Source of the DNA: Rapidithrix thailandica
GTDB lineage: Bacteria; Bacteroidota; Bacteroidia; Cytophagales; Flammeovirgaceae
Assembly: GCF_039710355.1 (NCBI RefSeq)
Contig: NZ_JBDKWZ010000004.1
Location: forward strand, 310,001-374,000
Direction: 5' to 3'
Length of the DNA stretch: 64,000 nucleotides
Made by a program: the position numbers and the translations under genes
Shown: positions 45,642 through 55,440 of the stretch, piece after piece
Numbering within the stretch: the first letter of the stretch is position 1
Layout: the number at the start of each line of letters is the position of its first letter
The notes under the pieces: generated by a model
The model's input: the letters and a program-made list of their open reading frames with translations, nothing else
Database searches by the model: none
Told to the model about the DNA's origin: nothing

Positions 45642-46694
45642 ATGGACTACATTGATTATGCACTGGAAGATTTTCTAAAAGACGAATTGTTCGTCAAGTG
45701 GGTACAAAACCCGACTCCCGAGCAGTCGTTTTTTTGGGAGTCGTGGCTCAGCAAACACCCCGAAAAAGTAGCACTGGTTTACAAGGCAAAGGAGATTATT
45801 AATGCCGTAGAATATGCCCACGTACACGAGCCTCCGGAAGAGTTGTACCTGCAAGTACTGGAACAAGTATTGAAAAAATCCGAGCGGCGGTGGGTCCGCC
45901 CGGCTTTGCATCAACCCGCCAAGGTGTATACCTGGTTGAGGTGGGTTGCCTCGGTCGCCCTACTGGTGACGGTGGGCTTGGGTAGTTGGTGGATACACCA
46001 ACGGGAAAATATCCTGCCGGACCCTGAAGTAAGGGAGTTGGTGACTAAAATAATTCCTAAAGGCAAAAAGGTAAGTCTTATCTTGACTGATGGCACAAGG
46101 ATCAAGTTGAATTCGGAAAGTAAAATTTCTTTTCCAAAGTATTTCGATGCGCATTTGCGGGAAGTGTACCTGGAAGGCGAAGCCTTTTTCGAAGTGGAAA
46201 GAGACACGGCAAGGCCTTTTGTGGTCCATGCCAAAGGGGTGGACACCCGGGTATTAGGAACGTCCTTTAATCTACGGGCATATCCCGAACAAAGGCAGGT
46301 AAATGTGACGGTGGCCACGGGAAAAGTGGCCGTGTATAACACTGTGAAAAACCCGGGTGATCATCCTCAGTCCCTCTTGGTGTTGCCATCAGAAATGGCG
46401 ATAGCCGGTGGGGCCGGGAAGTTGCTTACCAAAAGGCCTGTGGATATACAACAAGTGATTGCCTGGAAAAACGACATTCTGTTGTTTTCAAAAAACTCCT
46501 TTGAAGAAGTACTGTACAAACTGGAGCGTTGGTACGGAGTAGAATTCGTATTGGCTCCTCAGTTAACCCCGGTAGGCAACTGGTCAGGTGAATTTCAAAA
46601 CAGCAGTTTGGAGTTTGTTCTGGAGGGTTTGGGCTTTTCTTCTGATTTTCAATTTGAAATAGAAGGAAAAAAAGTCCGGGTATCTCCGAAGTAA
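45642..46694 (+). CDS. FecR-type anti-sigma factor, uptake locus 1
   Basis: The cytoplasmic N-terminal part (about residues 1-85) should bind the sigma factor. It is followed by one membrane helix (WLRWVASVALLVTVGLGSWW) and a periplasmic FecR domain. The domain shows TKIIPKGKKVSLILTDGTRI, LNSESKISFPKYF, REVYLEGEAFFEVERD, TRVLGTSFNLRAYPE and a C-terminal DUF4974 part (SFEEVLYKLERWYGVEF). I start at the ATG at 45642, since the upstream TTG at 45618 adds eight residues of no family likeness. It lies 174 bp after the sigma gene, with susC following 236 bp later. Confidence 0.93.
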   Translation: MDYIDYALEDFLKDELFVKWVQNPTPEQSFFWESWLSKHPEKVALVYKAKEIINAVEYAHVHEPPEELYLQVLEQVLKKSERRWVRPALHQPAKVYTWLRWVASVALLVTVGLGSWWIHQRENILPDPEVRELVTKIIPKGKKVSLILTDGTRIKLNSESKISFPKYFDAHLREVYLEGEAFFEVERDTARPFVVHAKGVDTRVLGTSFNLRAYPEQRQVNVTVATGKVAVYNTVKNPGDHPQSLLVLPSEMAIAGGAGKLLTKRPVDIQQVIAWKNDILLFSKNSFEEVLYKLERWYGVEFVLAPQLTPVGNWSGEFQNSSLEFVLEGLGFSSDFQFEIEGKKVRVSPK

Positions 46695-46782
46695 ACCATC
46701 TGTGGAGGCCACGCTGCTTGCTGGAAAATATCCATTGTTCAAATCTAAAATACAACACAGCCATGGACAGTAGCTAAGCGTA

Positions 46783-46814
46783 AAAAAGCCGGTCATTCTT
46801 TCAGAACAACCGGC
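46783..46814 (-). terminator. Hairpin with a U-run on the minus strand, upstream of SusC
   Basis: GCCGGT (46788-46793) pairs with ACCGGC (46809-46814). On the minus strand the stem is followed by TTTTTTA; on the plus strand no U-run follows. There is no minus-strand gene for it to end, so it could mark an antisense transcript starting within the 5-prime region of susC, or simply be a bidirectional stop for the sigma-FecR unit. Confidence 0.45.
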
Positions 46815-46930
46815 CCGCGAAGTGCATATCTTTTGTTTTTCTGATCAGTTGGCAGCCGATAGTAAACAGTGATTATGCACTCCTTTCACTGTAATGATGA
46901 CATATTTATTCACCAAAACTTTATAAAAAT

Positions 46931-49900
46931 ATGAAGTTGAAACTTTTACGACAAGTATATGCTATGTCAAAGTATACTTTTTATGGATTGGTGATACAGG
47001 GACTGCTCTGTAGTCTGTTGATTGCCAAAGATGGAAAAGCCCAGAACGAAAGCCTGGAAGATATTTATATCTCCCTGGATTTGAAGGATTCCCGTCTGGA
47101 AGAGGCTTTCAGTTATATTGCTCAAAAAACCAGTTTTAGCTTTGTGTATAACGATAGCTATTTACACCATCGAGGTCATGTGAATTTGAAGTTTGAAAAC
47201 AAATCCATGGCTACGATCCTCCGGCAGTTATCCAAAGATTATAAACTGAGGTTCAAAAGGATTAATAAAAATATTTTTGTAAACAAGCAGACCGGTTTGC
47301 AAAAAGCTTCGCTCGTGGATATTCCCGTAAGTCAGGAAATGACTATTTCCGGTACGGTACTGGACGAAAACGCAGAGCCGCTCAGTGGGGTAAATATTTT
47401 GTTGAAAGGGACGACAAGGGGAACGGTGACGGACGAAGCCGGATCGTACCGGATTGCGGTTCCGAATGCGGAGGTTACGTTGATTTTCTCTTTTGTAGGC
47501 TATCAGCGACAGGAAGTATCCGTAGGGGAACAAACCCGTATCGATGTCACCATGAGTCCGGATTTGGTGCTGGAACAGGTGGTGGTGACGGCTTTGGGTA
47601 TTGAAAAGGAAAAGAAAAACCTGGGGTATTCCGTTACGGAGGTGAAAGGGGCCGAATTGGCACAAAGTAATGAAGTCAACCCGATCAATGCCTTGCAAGG
47701 CCGGGTAGCCGGGGTACAAATTGATCAAGGGGGAGGAGGAATGTTCGGGTCTTCCAAAATCCTGATCCGGGGAAACTCCACTCTGAGTAAAAACAACCAA
47801 CCGATTTTTGTGATTGACGGGGTGATTCTGGACAATGAAATCTTTGAAGGGCGGGGCCGTGACTTTGGGAACGACCTGAAAAACCTGAATATGGAAGACT
47901 TCGAAAGTGTTTCCGTTTTGAAAGGTTCGGCTGCTGCGGCTTTGTACGGCTCCCGGGCAATCAACGGAGTGATTCTGATCACCACTAAGAAAGGAAAGAA
48001 AAATCAGGGGATCGGAGTGACAGTATCGCAAAACGTTACCGTATACGACCCGTATTCCGGACCTGAATTTCAAAACGTATTCGGAGGGGGTACGGTAGGG
48101 GCTTTTTTTACCGACCGGAGAGACCCGAATTATCAGGCCGATGAAGCCTGGCGCACCAAGGTGTTTCCCACTGACCCCGGTACCGGACAACCGTATATCG
48201 ACCATCAAATCAACCGGGAATTGGAAAACTGGGGGCCTCGTATGGAAGGGCAAGAGGTGTTGAATTACGATGGCACACCTACCCGTTACCTCCCTCAGCC
48301 GGATAACTTCCTGGACGCCTTCCGTACTGGTTGGGGTTCCAATACCAACGTGGCTGTGGCCGGCGGTACGGACAAGTCGACTTTTCGTCTGTCTTATTCC
48401 CACAACGAAGGAGAAGGAGTGGTGCATAACAACGATTTCTCTAAAAACGGGTTTAACCTCCGGGCGACCCACGATCTCACGGATTACCTGGAAGTGGATG
48501 CCAGTGTGGATTACACCACCTTCGAAGGAAAAAACCCACCACGCTTAGGGGGATTGGATGCTTTTGCCTCTTTTAACTTTGGAAAACTGTTCAGTTGGGT
48601 GCTTCCCCGGAACTACGATACCGACTATTGGATGCAACGCTCAAAGTACACCAGTGTATTGGGCGGGGCTCCGAATCCGGCCAACCCGGACGAACCCAAT
48701 AAAGCACCGGAATCCCGCTTTTGGTTTGCTTTGTTCAATAATAATTATACGCAGAATGAGCAAACCGTACGGGGGCGGCTGGCCTTGACCGCCAAATTAA
48801 ACGACTGGGCCAAAGTAAGGGTAGAAGGAAACTTCAACAATGTATATAAAGAAAACGAAACGGAAGAGTTGGGACAAAACCTTGACTTTACCGGGGGAAA
48901 ATACGGAATTGGCCATTCTACCAAGAAAAACCGCTTTTTGAAGGGAATGTTGATGGTCAATAAAATTTTAAACGAGAGCTGGGATATCAGTGGGTATATC
49001 GGAGCAGAGACCCAACGAACCTTGGAAACGTACAATTACAGCGAAACTCAGGGAGGGCTCAATTATCCCGGAAACTTCTTCCTGGCCAACTCTGTCAATC
49101 CGCAACTTTCCGAAGGGGGAATCCGAAGCCGTAGAACTATCAATTCCCTGTACGGTAGCGTGGACTTGGCCTATAGGGACCAACTCTTTTTAATGGTTTC
49201 CTGGCGGGGTGACTGGTCTTCTGCCTTGACTTATTCGGACGGTTCCGGAAATAACTTCTTCAACTATCCGGCAGCCAGCTTGTCTTGGGTATTCACCGAA
49301 ACATTCGAATTACCTTCCTGGATTAACTATGGTAAACTGAGAAGTAATATTGCCGCCTTGGGTCGCGATACCAGCCCCTTTAGCCTGAACCCCGGTTTTG
49401 GCTTTGAAGGCTTTGCCTCGATCAACGGAAGTCAATTGCCTTTGTCTACCTTTAGCGATAGCCGGGTGTTACAACCGAATATCAAACCGGAGCGGAAAAT
49501 TGCCAAAGAAATCGGTTTGGAAATGTCATTTCTGAATGACCGCTTGGGCGTAGATGTGAGTTTTTATCAAGACAATACAAAGAACCAGATTCTGGATATT
49601 CCGTCTCCCAGAGAGTCAGGAGTAAATGCGATTCTGATCAATGCAGGAGATATCCAAAACCGGGGAATTGAAGTGGCTTTGGACTTTACCCCTATCCGCA
49701 CGAAGGACTTTGAATGGAATTCTACTTTGACATATTCGCATAATAAAAACCTGATCAAAGACCTGTATACGGGAAGGGAAGAATACAACCTGGGAGCAAA
49801 CATCGGGGAAATCAGCACTTGGGCGGTAGTGGGCAAGTCCTATGGGATCTTGCGTTCATCCATCCATGCCACCCGGTTTCAGGCAACGGACGAAAGCGGA

Positions 49901-50662
49901 AACCCCATTGAGCACCCGAACAACGGGTTGCCGGAATTGAATTGGAGAGCGGATGCCCGGGCAGCCTTTCCGGCCCGTAGCAATGAAATCAAAGACGTAG
50001 GGGACATCAATGCCAATTTCCGTTCGGGATGGAGCAATACGATCAAGTACAAAAACTTCTCCTTGGGATTCTTGATTGATGCGAAAGTAGGGGGTGACTT
50101 TGTTCTGCTATCTTACCGCTACGGAACACACACAGGGGTATTGCCCAACACCTTGCACGGGCGCGATGCCGAATACGGAGGCATTAGCTGGACCAGTGCC
50201 TATGATGGGCAAACGTATGACGATGGGATAATTCCGGAAGGGGTGTTCCGGCAAGGGCAAATGGTGACCCTGCCGGATGGCAGCCAGGCTGACGTAGGGG
50301 GCATGACCTATCAACAGGCGTATGATGCCGGCTTGGTAGAACCTACCCACGCACCTCAGTTTTACTACCGCTACGGTTCGTCTTCTACGGGCGTTTCGGA
50401 TTACTGGATTTTTGAAAGTACTTGGGTGTCTATGAGGGAAATTACCCTTAGTTACCGCTTCCCAAGCAAACTGATCAAGCCTTTGGGATTGCAAGGGATG
50501 AGTTTATCACTGATCGGCCGTGACTTGTTTTACATTTATAATTCACTGCCTTACAATTTCAACCCGGCTTCTAACAACTCGAACAATACGGCTTTTTCCG
50601 GGGAAGAAGGCTTTTTGCCAATGACCCGTTCGTTTGGGGCCTCTTTGAAATTCCAGTTTTAA
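46931..50662 (+). CDS. SusC/RagA-type TonB-dependent outer-membrane transporter, locus 1
   Basis: The protein imports large substrates in partnership with a SusD lipoprotein, using TonB energy. Order of parts: signal peptide ending GKAQN; an STN domain (about residues 45-105, LKDSRLEEAFSYIAQKTSFS) that would signal to FecR; a carboxypeptidase-regulatory-like domain (about 137-210, SGTVLDENAEPLSGVNILLK); the TonB-box-like VVVTALGIEKEKK near 217; a plug (ALQGRVAGVQI, GSAAAALYGSRAINGVI); and a barrel to the C-terminal aromatic residue (FGASLKFQF). The size (1243 aa) is typical for STN-bearing SusC. The substrate is unknown. It ends 28 bp before its SusD partner. Confidence 0.95.
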   Translation: MKLKLLRQVYAMSKYTFYGLVIQGLLCSLLIAKDGKAQNESLEDIYISLDLKDSRLEEAFSYIAQKTSFSFVYNDSYLHHRGHVNLKFENKSMATILRQLSKDYKLRFKRINKNIFVNKQTGLQKASLVDIPVSQEMTISGTVLDENAEPLSGVNILLKGTTRGTVTDEAGSYRIAVPNAEVTLIFSFVGYQRQEVSVGEQTRIDVTMSPDLVLEQVVVTALGIEKEKKNLGYSVTEVKGAELAQSNEVNPINALQGRVAGVQIDQGGGGMFGSSKILIRGNSTLSKNNQPIFVIDGVILDNEIFEGRGRDFGNDLKNLNMEDFESVSVLKGSAAAALYGSRAINGVILITTKKGKKNQGIGVTVSQNVTVYDPYSGPEFQNVFGGGTVGAFFTDRRDPNYQADEAWRTKVFPTDPGTGQPYIDHQINRELENWGPRMEGQEVLNYDGTPTRYLPQPDNFLDAFRTGWGSNTNVAVAGGTDKSTFRLSYSHNEGEGVVHNNDFSKNGFNLRATHDLTDYLEVDASVDYTTFEGKNPPRLGGLDAFASFNFGKLFSWVLPRNYDTDYWMQRSKYTSVLGGAPNPANPDEPNKAPESRFWFALFNNNYTQNEQTVRGRLALTAKLNDWAKVRVEGNFNNVYKENETEELGQNLDFTGGKYGIGHSTKKNRFLKGMLMVNKILNESWDISGYIGAETQRTLETYNYSETQGGLNYPGNFFLANSVNPQLSEGGIRSRRTINSLYGSVDLAYRDQLFLMVSWRGDWSSALTYSDGSGNNFFNYPAASLSWVFTETFELPSWINYGKLRSNIAALGRDTSPFSLNPGFGFEGFASINGSQLPLSTFSDSRVLQPNIKPERKIAKEIGLEMSFLNDRLGVDVSFYQDNTKNQILDIPSPRESGVNAILINAGDIQNRGIEVALDFTPIRTKDFEWNSTLTYSHNKNLIKDLYTGREEYNLGANIGEISTWAVVGKSYGILRSSIHATRFQATDESGNPIEHPNNGLPELNWRADARAAFPARSNEIKDVGDINANFRSGWSNTIKYKNFSLGFLIDAKVGGDFVLLSYRYGTHTGVLPNTLHGRDAEYGGISWTSAYDGQTYDDGIIPEGVFRQGQMVTLPDGSQADVGGMTYQQAYDAGLVEPTHAPQFYYRYGSSSTGVSDYWIFESTWVSMREITLSYRFPSKLIKPLGLQGMSLSLIGRDLFYIYNSLPYNFNPASNNSNNTAFSGEEGFLPMTRSFGASLKFQF

Positions 50663-50689
50663 CCTGCTGTTCACTCAAAATACTCTCTT

Positions 50690-52372
50690 ATGAAATCGAT
50701 CTTTAAATATCTCTATATACCGCTCATTTTTCTTCTGTTCTGCACCGGATGTACGAGGAATTTTGACGATATCAATACCGACCCCAGCATAGTAACCGAA
50801 CCGGACGTACGCTTTTTATTAACCTATGCTGAGAACGAACTGATGACGTATCAGGGTACCGAATGGGTATGGGAAAGTATGGAACATTTGATGCGTTATA
50901 CCCAGCATGCCACGGCCAGTCCCTATGAACTCTCCGGCAATGTGAACCGTAGGTATGCGGCATTTTATAGCAATATGTTGCCGAATCTGGAAGAAATCCG
51001 AAGGCAAATTGATGAGCGGGGTGATAGTGAAAACTATCAGAATATGAAAATGGTGACCTATATTCTTCAGGTACTTCAGGCAATAAAGGTTACCGATATG
51101 AATGGCTCTATGCCTTATTCGGAGGCGGGACTTGGACGCTACGAAGTGAAATTTGACCCGAAATACGATACACAGGATTTACTCTTTTCCACGTGGTTGA
51201 GCCAGTTGGATCAAGCCATTCAGGTCTTGTCAACTACGGATGCTTCCCAGCAAGAAAGCTATGGTAATGCCGATATGTATTACCAAAGTGACTGGACGAA
51301 TTGGGTAAAGTTGGCCAACACTTTGAAACTACGCATTGCCGTGCGTTTGGAAAACCAGGATGCTAACCAGGCGGCCAGCATTTTTCAAAGTGTGATGCAA
51401 GATGCCACCGGGCCTATTGACAGTGACGAAGCACAAATGATGTATACGAATGATACATACACGCCCTTTGGCACCGGGGGGGATATCAATTACCGGAGTA
51501 CCCGTTTCGGAGTGCAAGCGATGGTGAACTTTATGAAAGATACGGAAGACCCCCGTTTGGCAATTTATTTTGAACAAAACGACTTAGTCGGAGCGTATCA
51601 GGACAGTCTGGATGCCAACGGAGTGAGCCTCCCGGATTTTATCGACCCGGATGATCCCTTGATCTACTACCAGGGCGGCCCGGCGGACTGGACGGTGGAA
51701 CCGGACAAAGCTACATTTTTAAGTAATCCGTTGGTGGTGGGAACCAACCGGTACTTTCTGATTTCGGCTCTCAACCGCAAGTTCTTTTCTCCGAAAATGG
51801 ACGGGGCCACGGGTGTTTTTATGGATGTGGTCGCTTCCTATGCGGAAACATGTTTTTACATCGCCGAATTTATTGCCAAAGGATATGCTGGCGGAGTCGA
51901 TACCAAGGGCTCTGCGGAAGATTGGTACAAGCAAGGGATCGCTTCTTCCATCCGGACCATGAATCGCATTGCCGAAACCGCTGAGGCAACTACGGCTTTT
52001 AGTGGTGACGGGCAGGCGTTGATTGAAGCGTACCAAAACCACCCGGAGGTAGCCTTGGACGGAAGTAATGATTTGGAACGGATTTATATCCAGGCGCATC
52101 TTCATTTTCTCCGTCAACCGAACGAAGGCTTTGTCTTTTGCCGCAGAACGGGCTATCCCAAATCCAATTCCAGTTATTTTCCCCGGGAGGAATTTAATGA
52201 AATGGTCCCGAGGAGGTTTTGGCTGGACGATCCGGGAGAAGTTAACCGTACCAACTGGGAGAGTGCCATGAACGAACAGGGCTTTACCCCTCGTTCGCAA
52301 GATGTACAAGACTTGAATGCCGAACGCATCTGGTACGATCAAAACGCTCCGGCTTTCGGGCAAGGGCAGTAA
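50690..52372 (+). CDS. SusD/RagB-like lipoprotein (SusD-like_2 type), locus 1
   Basis: A lipoprotein signal peptide (LFCTGC, Cys near residue 21) anchors this SusD-family lid protein on the outer membrane, where it captures substrate for SusC. The start TRNFDDINTDPSIVTEPDVR and the body (VTYILQVLQAIKVTDMNGSMPYSEA, WVKLANTLKLRIAVRLE) match the SusD-like_2 branch more than classic starch-type SusD. The C-terminal DLNAERIWYDQN is also typical. It lies directly after susC in the same transcript and ends at the terminator at 52412. Confidence 0.9.
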   Translation: MKSIFKYLYIPLIFLLFCTGCTRNFDDINTDPSIVTEPDVRFLLTYAENELMTYQGTEWVWESMEHLMRYTQHATASPYELSGNVNRRYAAFYSNMLPNLEEIRRQIDERGDSENYQNMKMVTYILQVLQAIKVTDMNGSMPYSEAGLGRYEVKFDPKYDTQDLLFSTWLSQLDQAIQVLSTTDASQQESYGNADMYYQSDWTNWVKLANTLKLRIAVRLENQDANQAASIFQSVMQDATGPIDSDEAQMMYTNDTYTPFGTGGDINYRSTRFGVQAMVNFMKDTEDPRLAIYFEQNDLVGAYQDSLDANGVSLPDFIDPDDPLIYYQGGPADWTVEPDKATFLSNPLVVGTNRYFLISALNRKFFSPKMDGATGVFMDVVASYAETCFYIAEFIAKGYAGGVDTKGSAEDWYKQGIASSIRTMNRIAETAEATTAFSGDGQALIEAYQNHPEVALDGSNDLERIYIQAHLHFLRQPNEGFVFCRRTGYPKSNSSYFPREEFNEMVPRRFWLDDPGEVNRTNWESAMNEQGFTPRSQDVQDLNAERIWYDQNAPAFGQGQ

Positions 52373-52411
52373 ACGGAATTCACGGTAAACACTGATTAAA
52401 ACCAATTAGCC

Positions 52412-52458
52412 GCTCCTCCCTACAAAGTCTTTGGGTATTTGTAGGGAGGAGCTTTTTT
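52412..52458 (+). terminator. Intrinsic terminator of susCD locus 1
   Basis: A perfect 15-bp stem (GCTCCTCCCTACAAA at 52412-52426 and its complement at 52438-52452) with an 11-nt loop is followed by six T residues. Confidence 0.95.
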
Positions 52459-52639
52459 GATAAAATTTAAGAAAACAGTTGCCTTGAGAAGAAGAAAGTA
52501 TATGCTCAGTTTGTTAGTAGTTCGGGTTGAAAGAAGTTTTCAAGAAGAGGCTTTACGAAAAGATTACCGGGTTAAAGGGGAAACAATTGCTTTCTTGTTG
52601 TAAATTCGTGAAAACGATTTACTTTTAAATTGTAAAAAA

Positions 52640-53098
52640 ATGGAATTGACCATCCGGCAGATAAATGAACAGGACGAAGTGCCGTATGAGCTGCTTTTGC
52701 TTGCCGACCCTTCTAAAAAATTAGTGGATAACTATTTGCAAAACGGCACCTGTTTTTTGGCTTTGAACAATCAAGACGCTATCGGGGTCATGGTTTTGTT
52801 GCCTACCCATCCGGAAACCATGGAAATCGTCAATATTGCTGTACGGGAAGATGCTCAGGGCCAGGGAGTCGGAACACAAATGCTGGAGTTTGCCGTTGCG
52901 TTTGCCAAGCAGAATGATATCAAAACCTTGGAAATCGGCACTGCCAATACCAGCGTGGGCCCTTTGATTTTGTATCAAAAGTGCGGTTTTAGAATCACCG
53001 GAATCGATAAGGACTTTTTTATCCGGCACTACGAGGAAGAAATTTATGAACACGGAATCCGGTGTACCGATATGATCCGTTTGAGCAAAGATTTGTAA
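52640..53098 (+). CDS. GNAT-family N-acetyltransferase
   Basis: The 152-residue protein is a single GNAT domain: FLALNNQDAIGVMVLLPT, the acetyl-CoA loop VREDAQGQGVGTQMLEF (near residue 73), then LEIGTANTSVGPLILYQKCGF. Members acetylate amino groups of diverse acceptors; the substrate cannot be named. The gene precedes the Crp/Fnr regulator by about 120 bp and may share its transcript. Confidence 0.92.
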   Translation: MELTIRQINEQDEVPYELLLLADPSKKLVDNYLQNGTCFLALNNQDAIGVMVLLPTHPETMEIVNIAVREDAQGQGVGTQMLEFAVAFAKQNDIKTLEIGTANTSVGPLILYQKCGFRITGIDKDFFIRHYEEEIYEHGIRCTDMIRLSKDL

Positions 53099-53220
53099 AC
53101 ATTAATGTACTGAGTGGAAAGAAAGCATTTTCCCGGTACTCACCGTCATCGTACGATGTATATTCGCCAATCTTTCAACTCTCCCTTCCTTCAACCCTTC
53201 AACCTTCAATCCTTTCATCA

Positions 53221-53799
53221 ATGATGAAGTCCATCAGAAACCTGATCATCCACCAAGCCGGGCTTCCGGAAGAACGGTATGAGCAATTGGTAGTCTTATT
53301 GAAGCCAGTACAGTTGCAAAAAAAAGAATACCTTATCCGGGATGGAAATACTTGTTCCTTTCTCGGATTTGTGGAAGACGGACTACTACGGTCTTTTATT
53401 TACAAAGACACCGATGAGTTTAATATAGATTTTTACCTTCCGGGGACGGTGGTGAGTGCCTATACCAGTTTTTTGTCTCAAACTCCCACCCACGGATTTA
53501 TTCAAGCCCTGAGCGATACTCAGTTGCATACGCTTTCCTATTGGCAATTTCAACAATTGCTGCAAAGCTCAAGCGACTGGTATAGGTTTGGAAAATACTT
53601 GTCCGATCAGTTTTTTATGAGAAAATGCAAGCGGGAAAGCTCTTTACTCAAAGACCCGGCGAAGGAAAGATACGAACTTCTATTACAAATGTATCCGGAC
53701 ATCGAACAGCGTGTTGCCCAATATCATATCGCTTCTTATCTGGGCATCAAAGCCGAATCCTTAAGTCGGATAAAAGCCTTAACCTACATCAAGAAATAG
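53221..53799 (+). CDS. Crp/Fnr-family transcriptional regulator
   Basis: The 192-residue protein has a cyclic-nucleotide-binding-like fold (VQLQKKEYLIRDGNTCSFLG, VEDGLLRSFIY, DFYLPGTVVSAYTSFLSQ) and a short winged-helix end (HIASYLGIKAESLSRIKALT), as in small Bacteroidota Crp-like regulators that often lack true cAMP contacts. The frame is open back to 53062, overlapping the GNAT gene, but that part has no Crp-like residues; I use the tandem ATG at 53221. It may control the secreted cupin gene that follows. Confidence 0.9.
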   Translation: MMKSIRNLIIHQAGLPEERYEQLVVLLKPVQLQKKEYLIRDGNTCSFLGFVEDGLLRSFIYKDTDEFNIDFYLPGTVVSAYTSFLSQTPTHGFIQALSDTQLHTLSYWQFQQLLQSSSDWYRFGKYLSDQFFMRKCKRESSLLKDPAKERYELLLQMYPDIEQRVAQYHIASYLGIKAESLSRIKALTYIKK

Positions 53800-53961
53800 C
53801 ACCGGGTTTCTCTCTAGGTTTGTCTCGTACATTACCAATTGATGTTAATGATGGGTTCTATTATTGTATAATCAGTTACTCGGAATTTTTTTTGATATAA
53901 ACAGAATCGCATCGCTGACTCTTGGTAAATCATTGGTAAAGATTAAAACTTTTAAAAAACA

Positions 53962-54399
53962 ATGAAGTCACAAAAAACGCCTTTAGAGGTTTCCAAAACA
54001 GCTTTGTTTACCGCTTTTTTCTTTTTCGTAATGGTGAGTGTTTCTCAAGCGCAAGGTCGGATTCACCGGAATGAATTATTGACAACAAGATTAAAAGAAA
54101 GGGCGGTTTCTCATGTTCACACGGAAAAAATCACCTTTCAAGCCGGGCAAAAAGCCCCCCGGCACCTGCATCCTTGTCCGGTATTAGGGTATGTGGTATC
54201 GGGCACGGTGCGGTTTCAGGTAGAAGGGCAGCCTGAAAGAATCCTAAAAGCCGGGGAAGCCTTTTTCGAACCTGCGGCTACACCCATCGTCCATTTTGAT
54301 AATTTTTCGGAAAAAGAACCGCTGGTGTTCCTGGCGTATTACCTGTTGCAAGAAGGCGAACAAAAGGTTGAGCTTTTGCCCCAAAAGGTGAAAAAATAA
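53962..54399 (+). CDS. Secreted cupin-domain protein
   Basis: An N-terminal signal peptide (LFTAFFFFVMVSVSQAQG) precedes a small cupin. The motifs GQKAPRHLHPCPVLGYVVSG (cupin 1, with metal-binding His residues) and GEAFFEPAATPIVHFDNFSE (cupin 2) are both present, so a metal site is likely. The function within the cupins is open. It lies between the Crp/Fnr and AraC regulator genes and ahead of the secreted hydrolase, and may form a small exported stress or catabolic set with it. Confidence 0.88.
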   Translation: MKSQKTPLEVSKTALFTAFFFFVMVSVSQAQGRIHRNELLTTRLKERAVSHVHTEKITFQAGQKAPRHLHPCPVLGYVVSGTVRFQVEGQPERILKAGEAFFEPAATPIVHFDNFSEKEPLVFLAYYLLQEGEQKVELLPQKVKK

Positions 54400-54542
54400 G
54401 CGAGAGGCTTGTGTCGGGCCATGTCAGGAGCAATGTTTGACACGGTTCCTGGCCTATTTGTAAATACCGGGTTTTCATTATTCAGCCTTATGGCAAATTA
54501 TTTACCTTTGCAAAAGTTATGTGCAGTTAACCGACAATTGGC

Positions 54543-55361
54543 ATGGTAAAAAAAATGAACTACTACACCTTCCCGCCACCGGCCAAGCTGGCCGGATATG
54601 TCAAAAACTTTTGGGTGTTTGAAAGTGATATGACAAAGGGAGATTTGCATACGCATCTTTCTACTGCCTCGGTGTATCCTAAGTTGACTTTTCTGTATAA
54701 AGGAAAGTTCAACGAACTCTTGCCTTCCCGGAAAATCAATTCGCTTTTTACCATGGGGGTACAAGGGCAAACCCAGCGGTTTACCCAGTTGATTGCCACC
54801 GAAAGTACCGGGGTGTTTGGCGTGTACCTGTTTCCCCATGCAATTCCCCGTCTATTCTCCATCCCGGCGAGTGCCCTGAGCGATCAAGTGATGGAATGGG
54901 ATTATTTCTTATCCGATGAGAGCCGAAGGTTAGAAGAAAAAATGCTATTGGCTACAAACAACCGTGAACGTTTGAAAATTATGACCGGCTTTCTGGAAGG
55001 CTTGTTAGAGAACAGTATCCGTTATAATGATGAGGTGATGAACTCTATTATGCTCCTGAATCAAAAACAGGGCAATTTGAATATAAAAGAATTTACCGGG
55101 CAATATGCACTGTCCCAAAGGCAGTTTGAACGGAAGTTCAAAGAATACACGGGGTTTACTCCTAAGAAGTATGCCCGGATTATTCGTTTTGAGACCGCTT
55201 TGTGTCAATCCCTCCATCAAGAAAAATCACTGACTGAAATTGCTTACGATTGCGGATATTACGACCAATCACATTTTATTCATGAATTCAAAGAGTTTTC
55301 CGGTTACCACCCCAAAGCGTACTTGGCCAATAGCGAAGATCTGGAAATTTTTAAAAATTAA
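54543..55361 (+). CDS. AraC-family transcriptional regulator
   Basis: The 272-residue protein has an N-terminal sensing domain with a DUF6597-like pattern (YTFPPPAKLAGYVKNFWVFE, VYPKLTFLYKG, GVFGVYLFPHAIPRLF). The C-terminal double helix-turn-helix is typical of AraC (LNIKEFTGQYALSQRQFERK, LTEIAYDCGYYDQSHFIHEF, FSGYHPKAYL). It likely regulates the neighbouring alpha/beta hydrolase and cupin genes; no operator was identified. Two ATG codons near the start (54543, 54555) are possible. Confidence 0.93.
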   Translation: MVKKMNYYTFPPPAKLAGYVKNFWVFESDMTKGDLHTHLSTASVYPKLTFLYKGKFNELLPSRKINSLFTMGVQGQTQRFTQLIATESTGVFGVYLFPHAIPRLFSIPASALSDQVMEWDYFLSDESRRLEEKMLLATNNRERLKIMTGFLEGLLENSIRYNDEVMNSIMLLNQKQGNLNIKEFTGQYALSQRQFERKFKEYTGFTPKKYARIIRFETALCQSLHQEKSLTEIAYDCGYYDQSHFIHEFKEFSGYHPKAYLANSEDLEIFKN

Positions 55362-55440
55362 CGGGTGTCGATTATTTACAATTTTGGATGTATTCCCTTC
55401 TCGTTCTTTGTAGCTGTTTGAAAACATAAAACAGTACAAG

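Noticed and set aside
47228..48472. A 414-codon minus-strand open frame inside susC of locus 1.
   Set aside because: It lies wholly opposite a well-supported SusC gene and is a codon-composition shadow with His/Arg/Phe-rich nonsense sequence.
53062..53220. N-terminal extension of the Crp/Fnr gene overlapping the GNAT gene.
   Set aside because: The extension is low-complexity (Ser/Pro/Tyr) with no family likeness; the tandem ATG at 53221 gives a standard-length protein.
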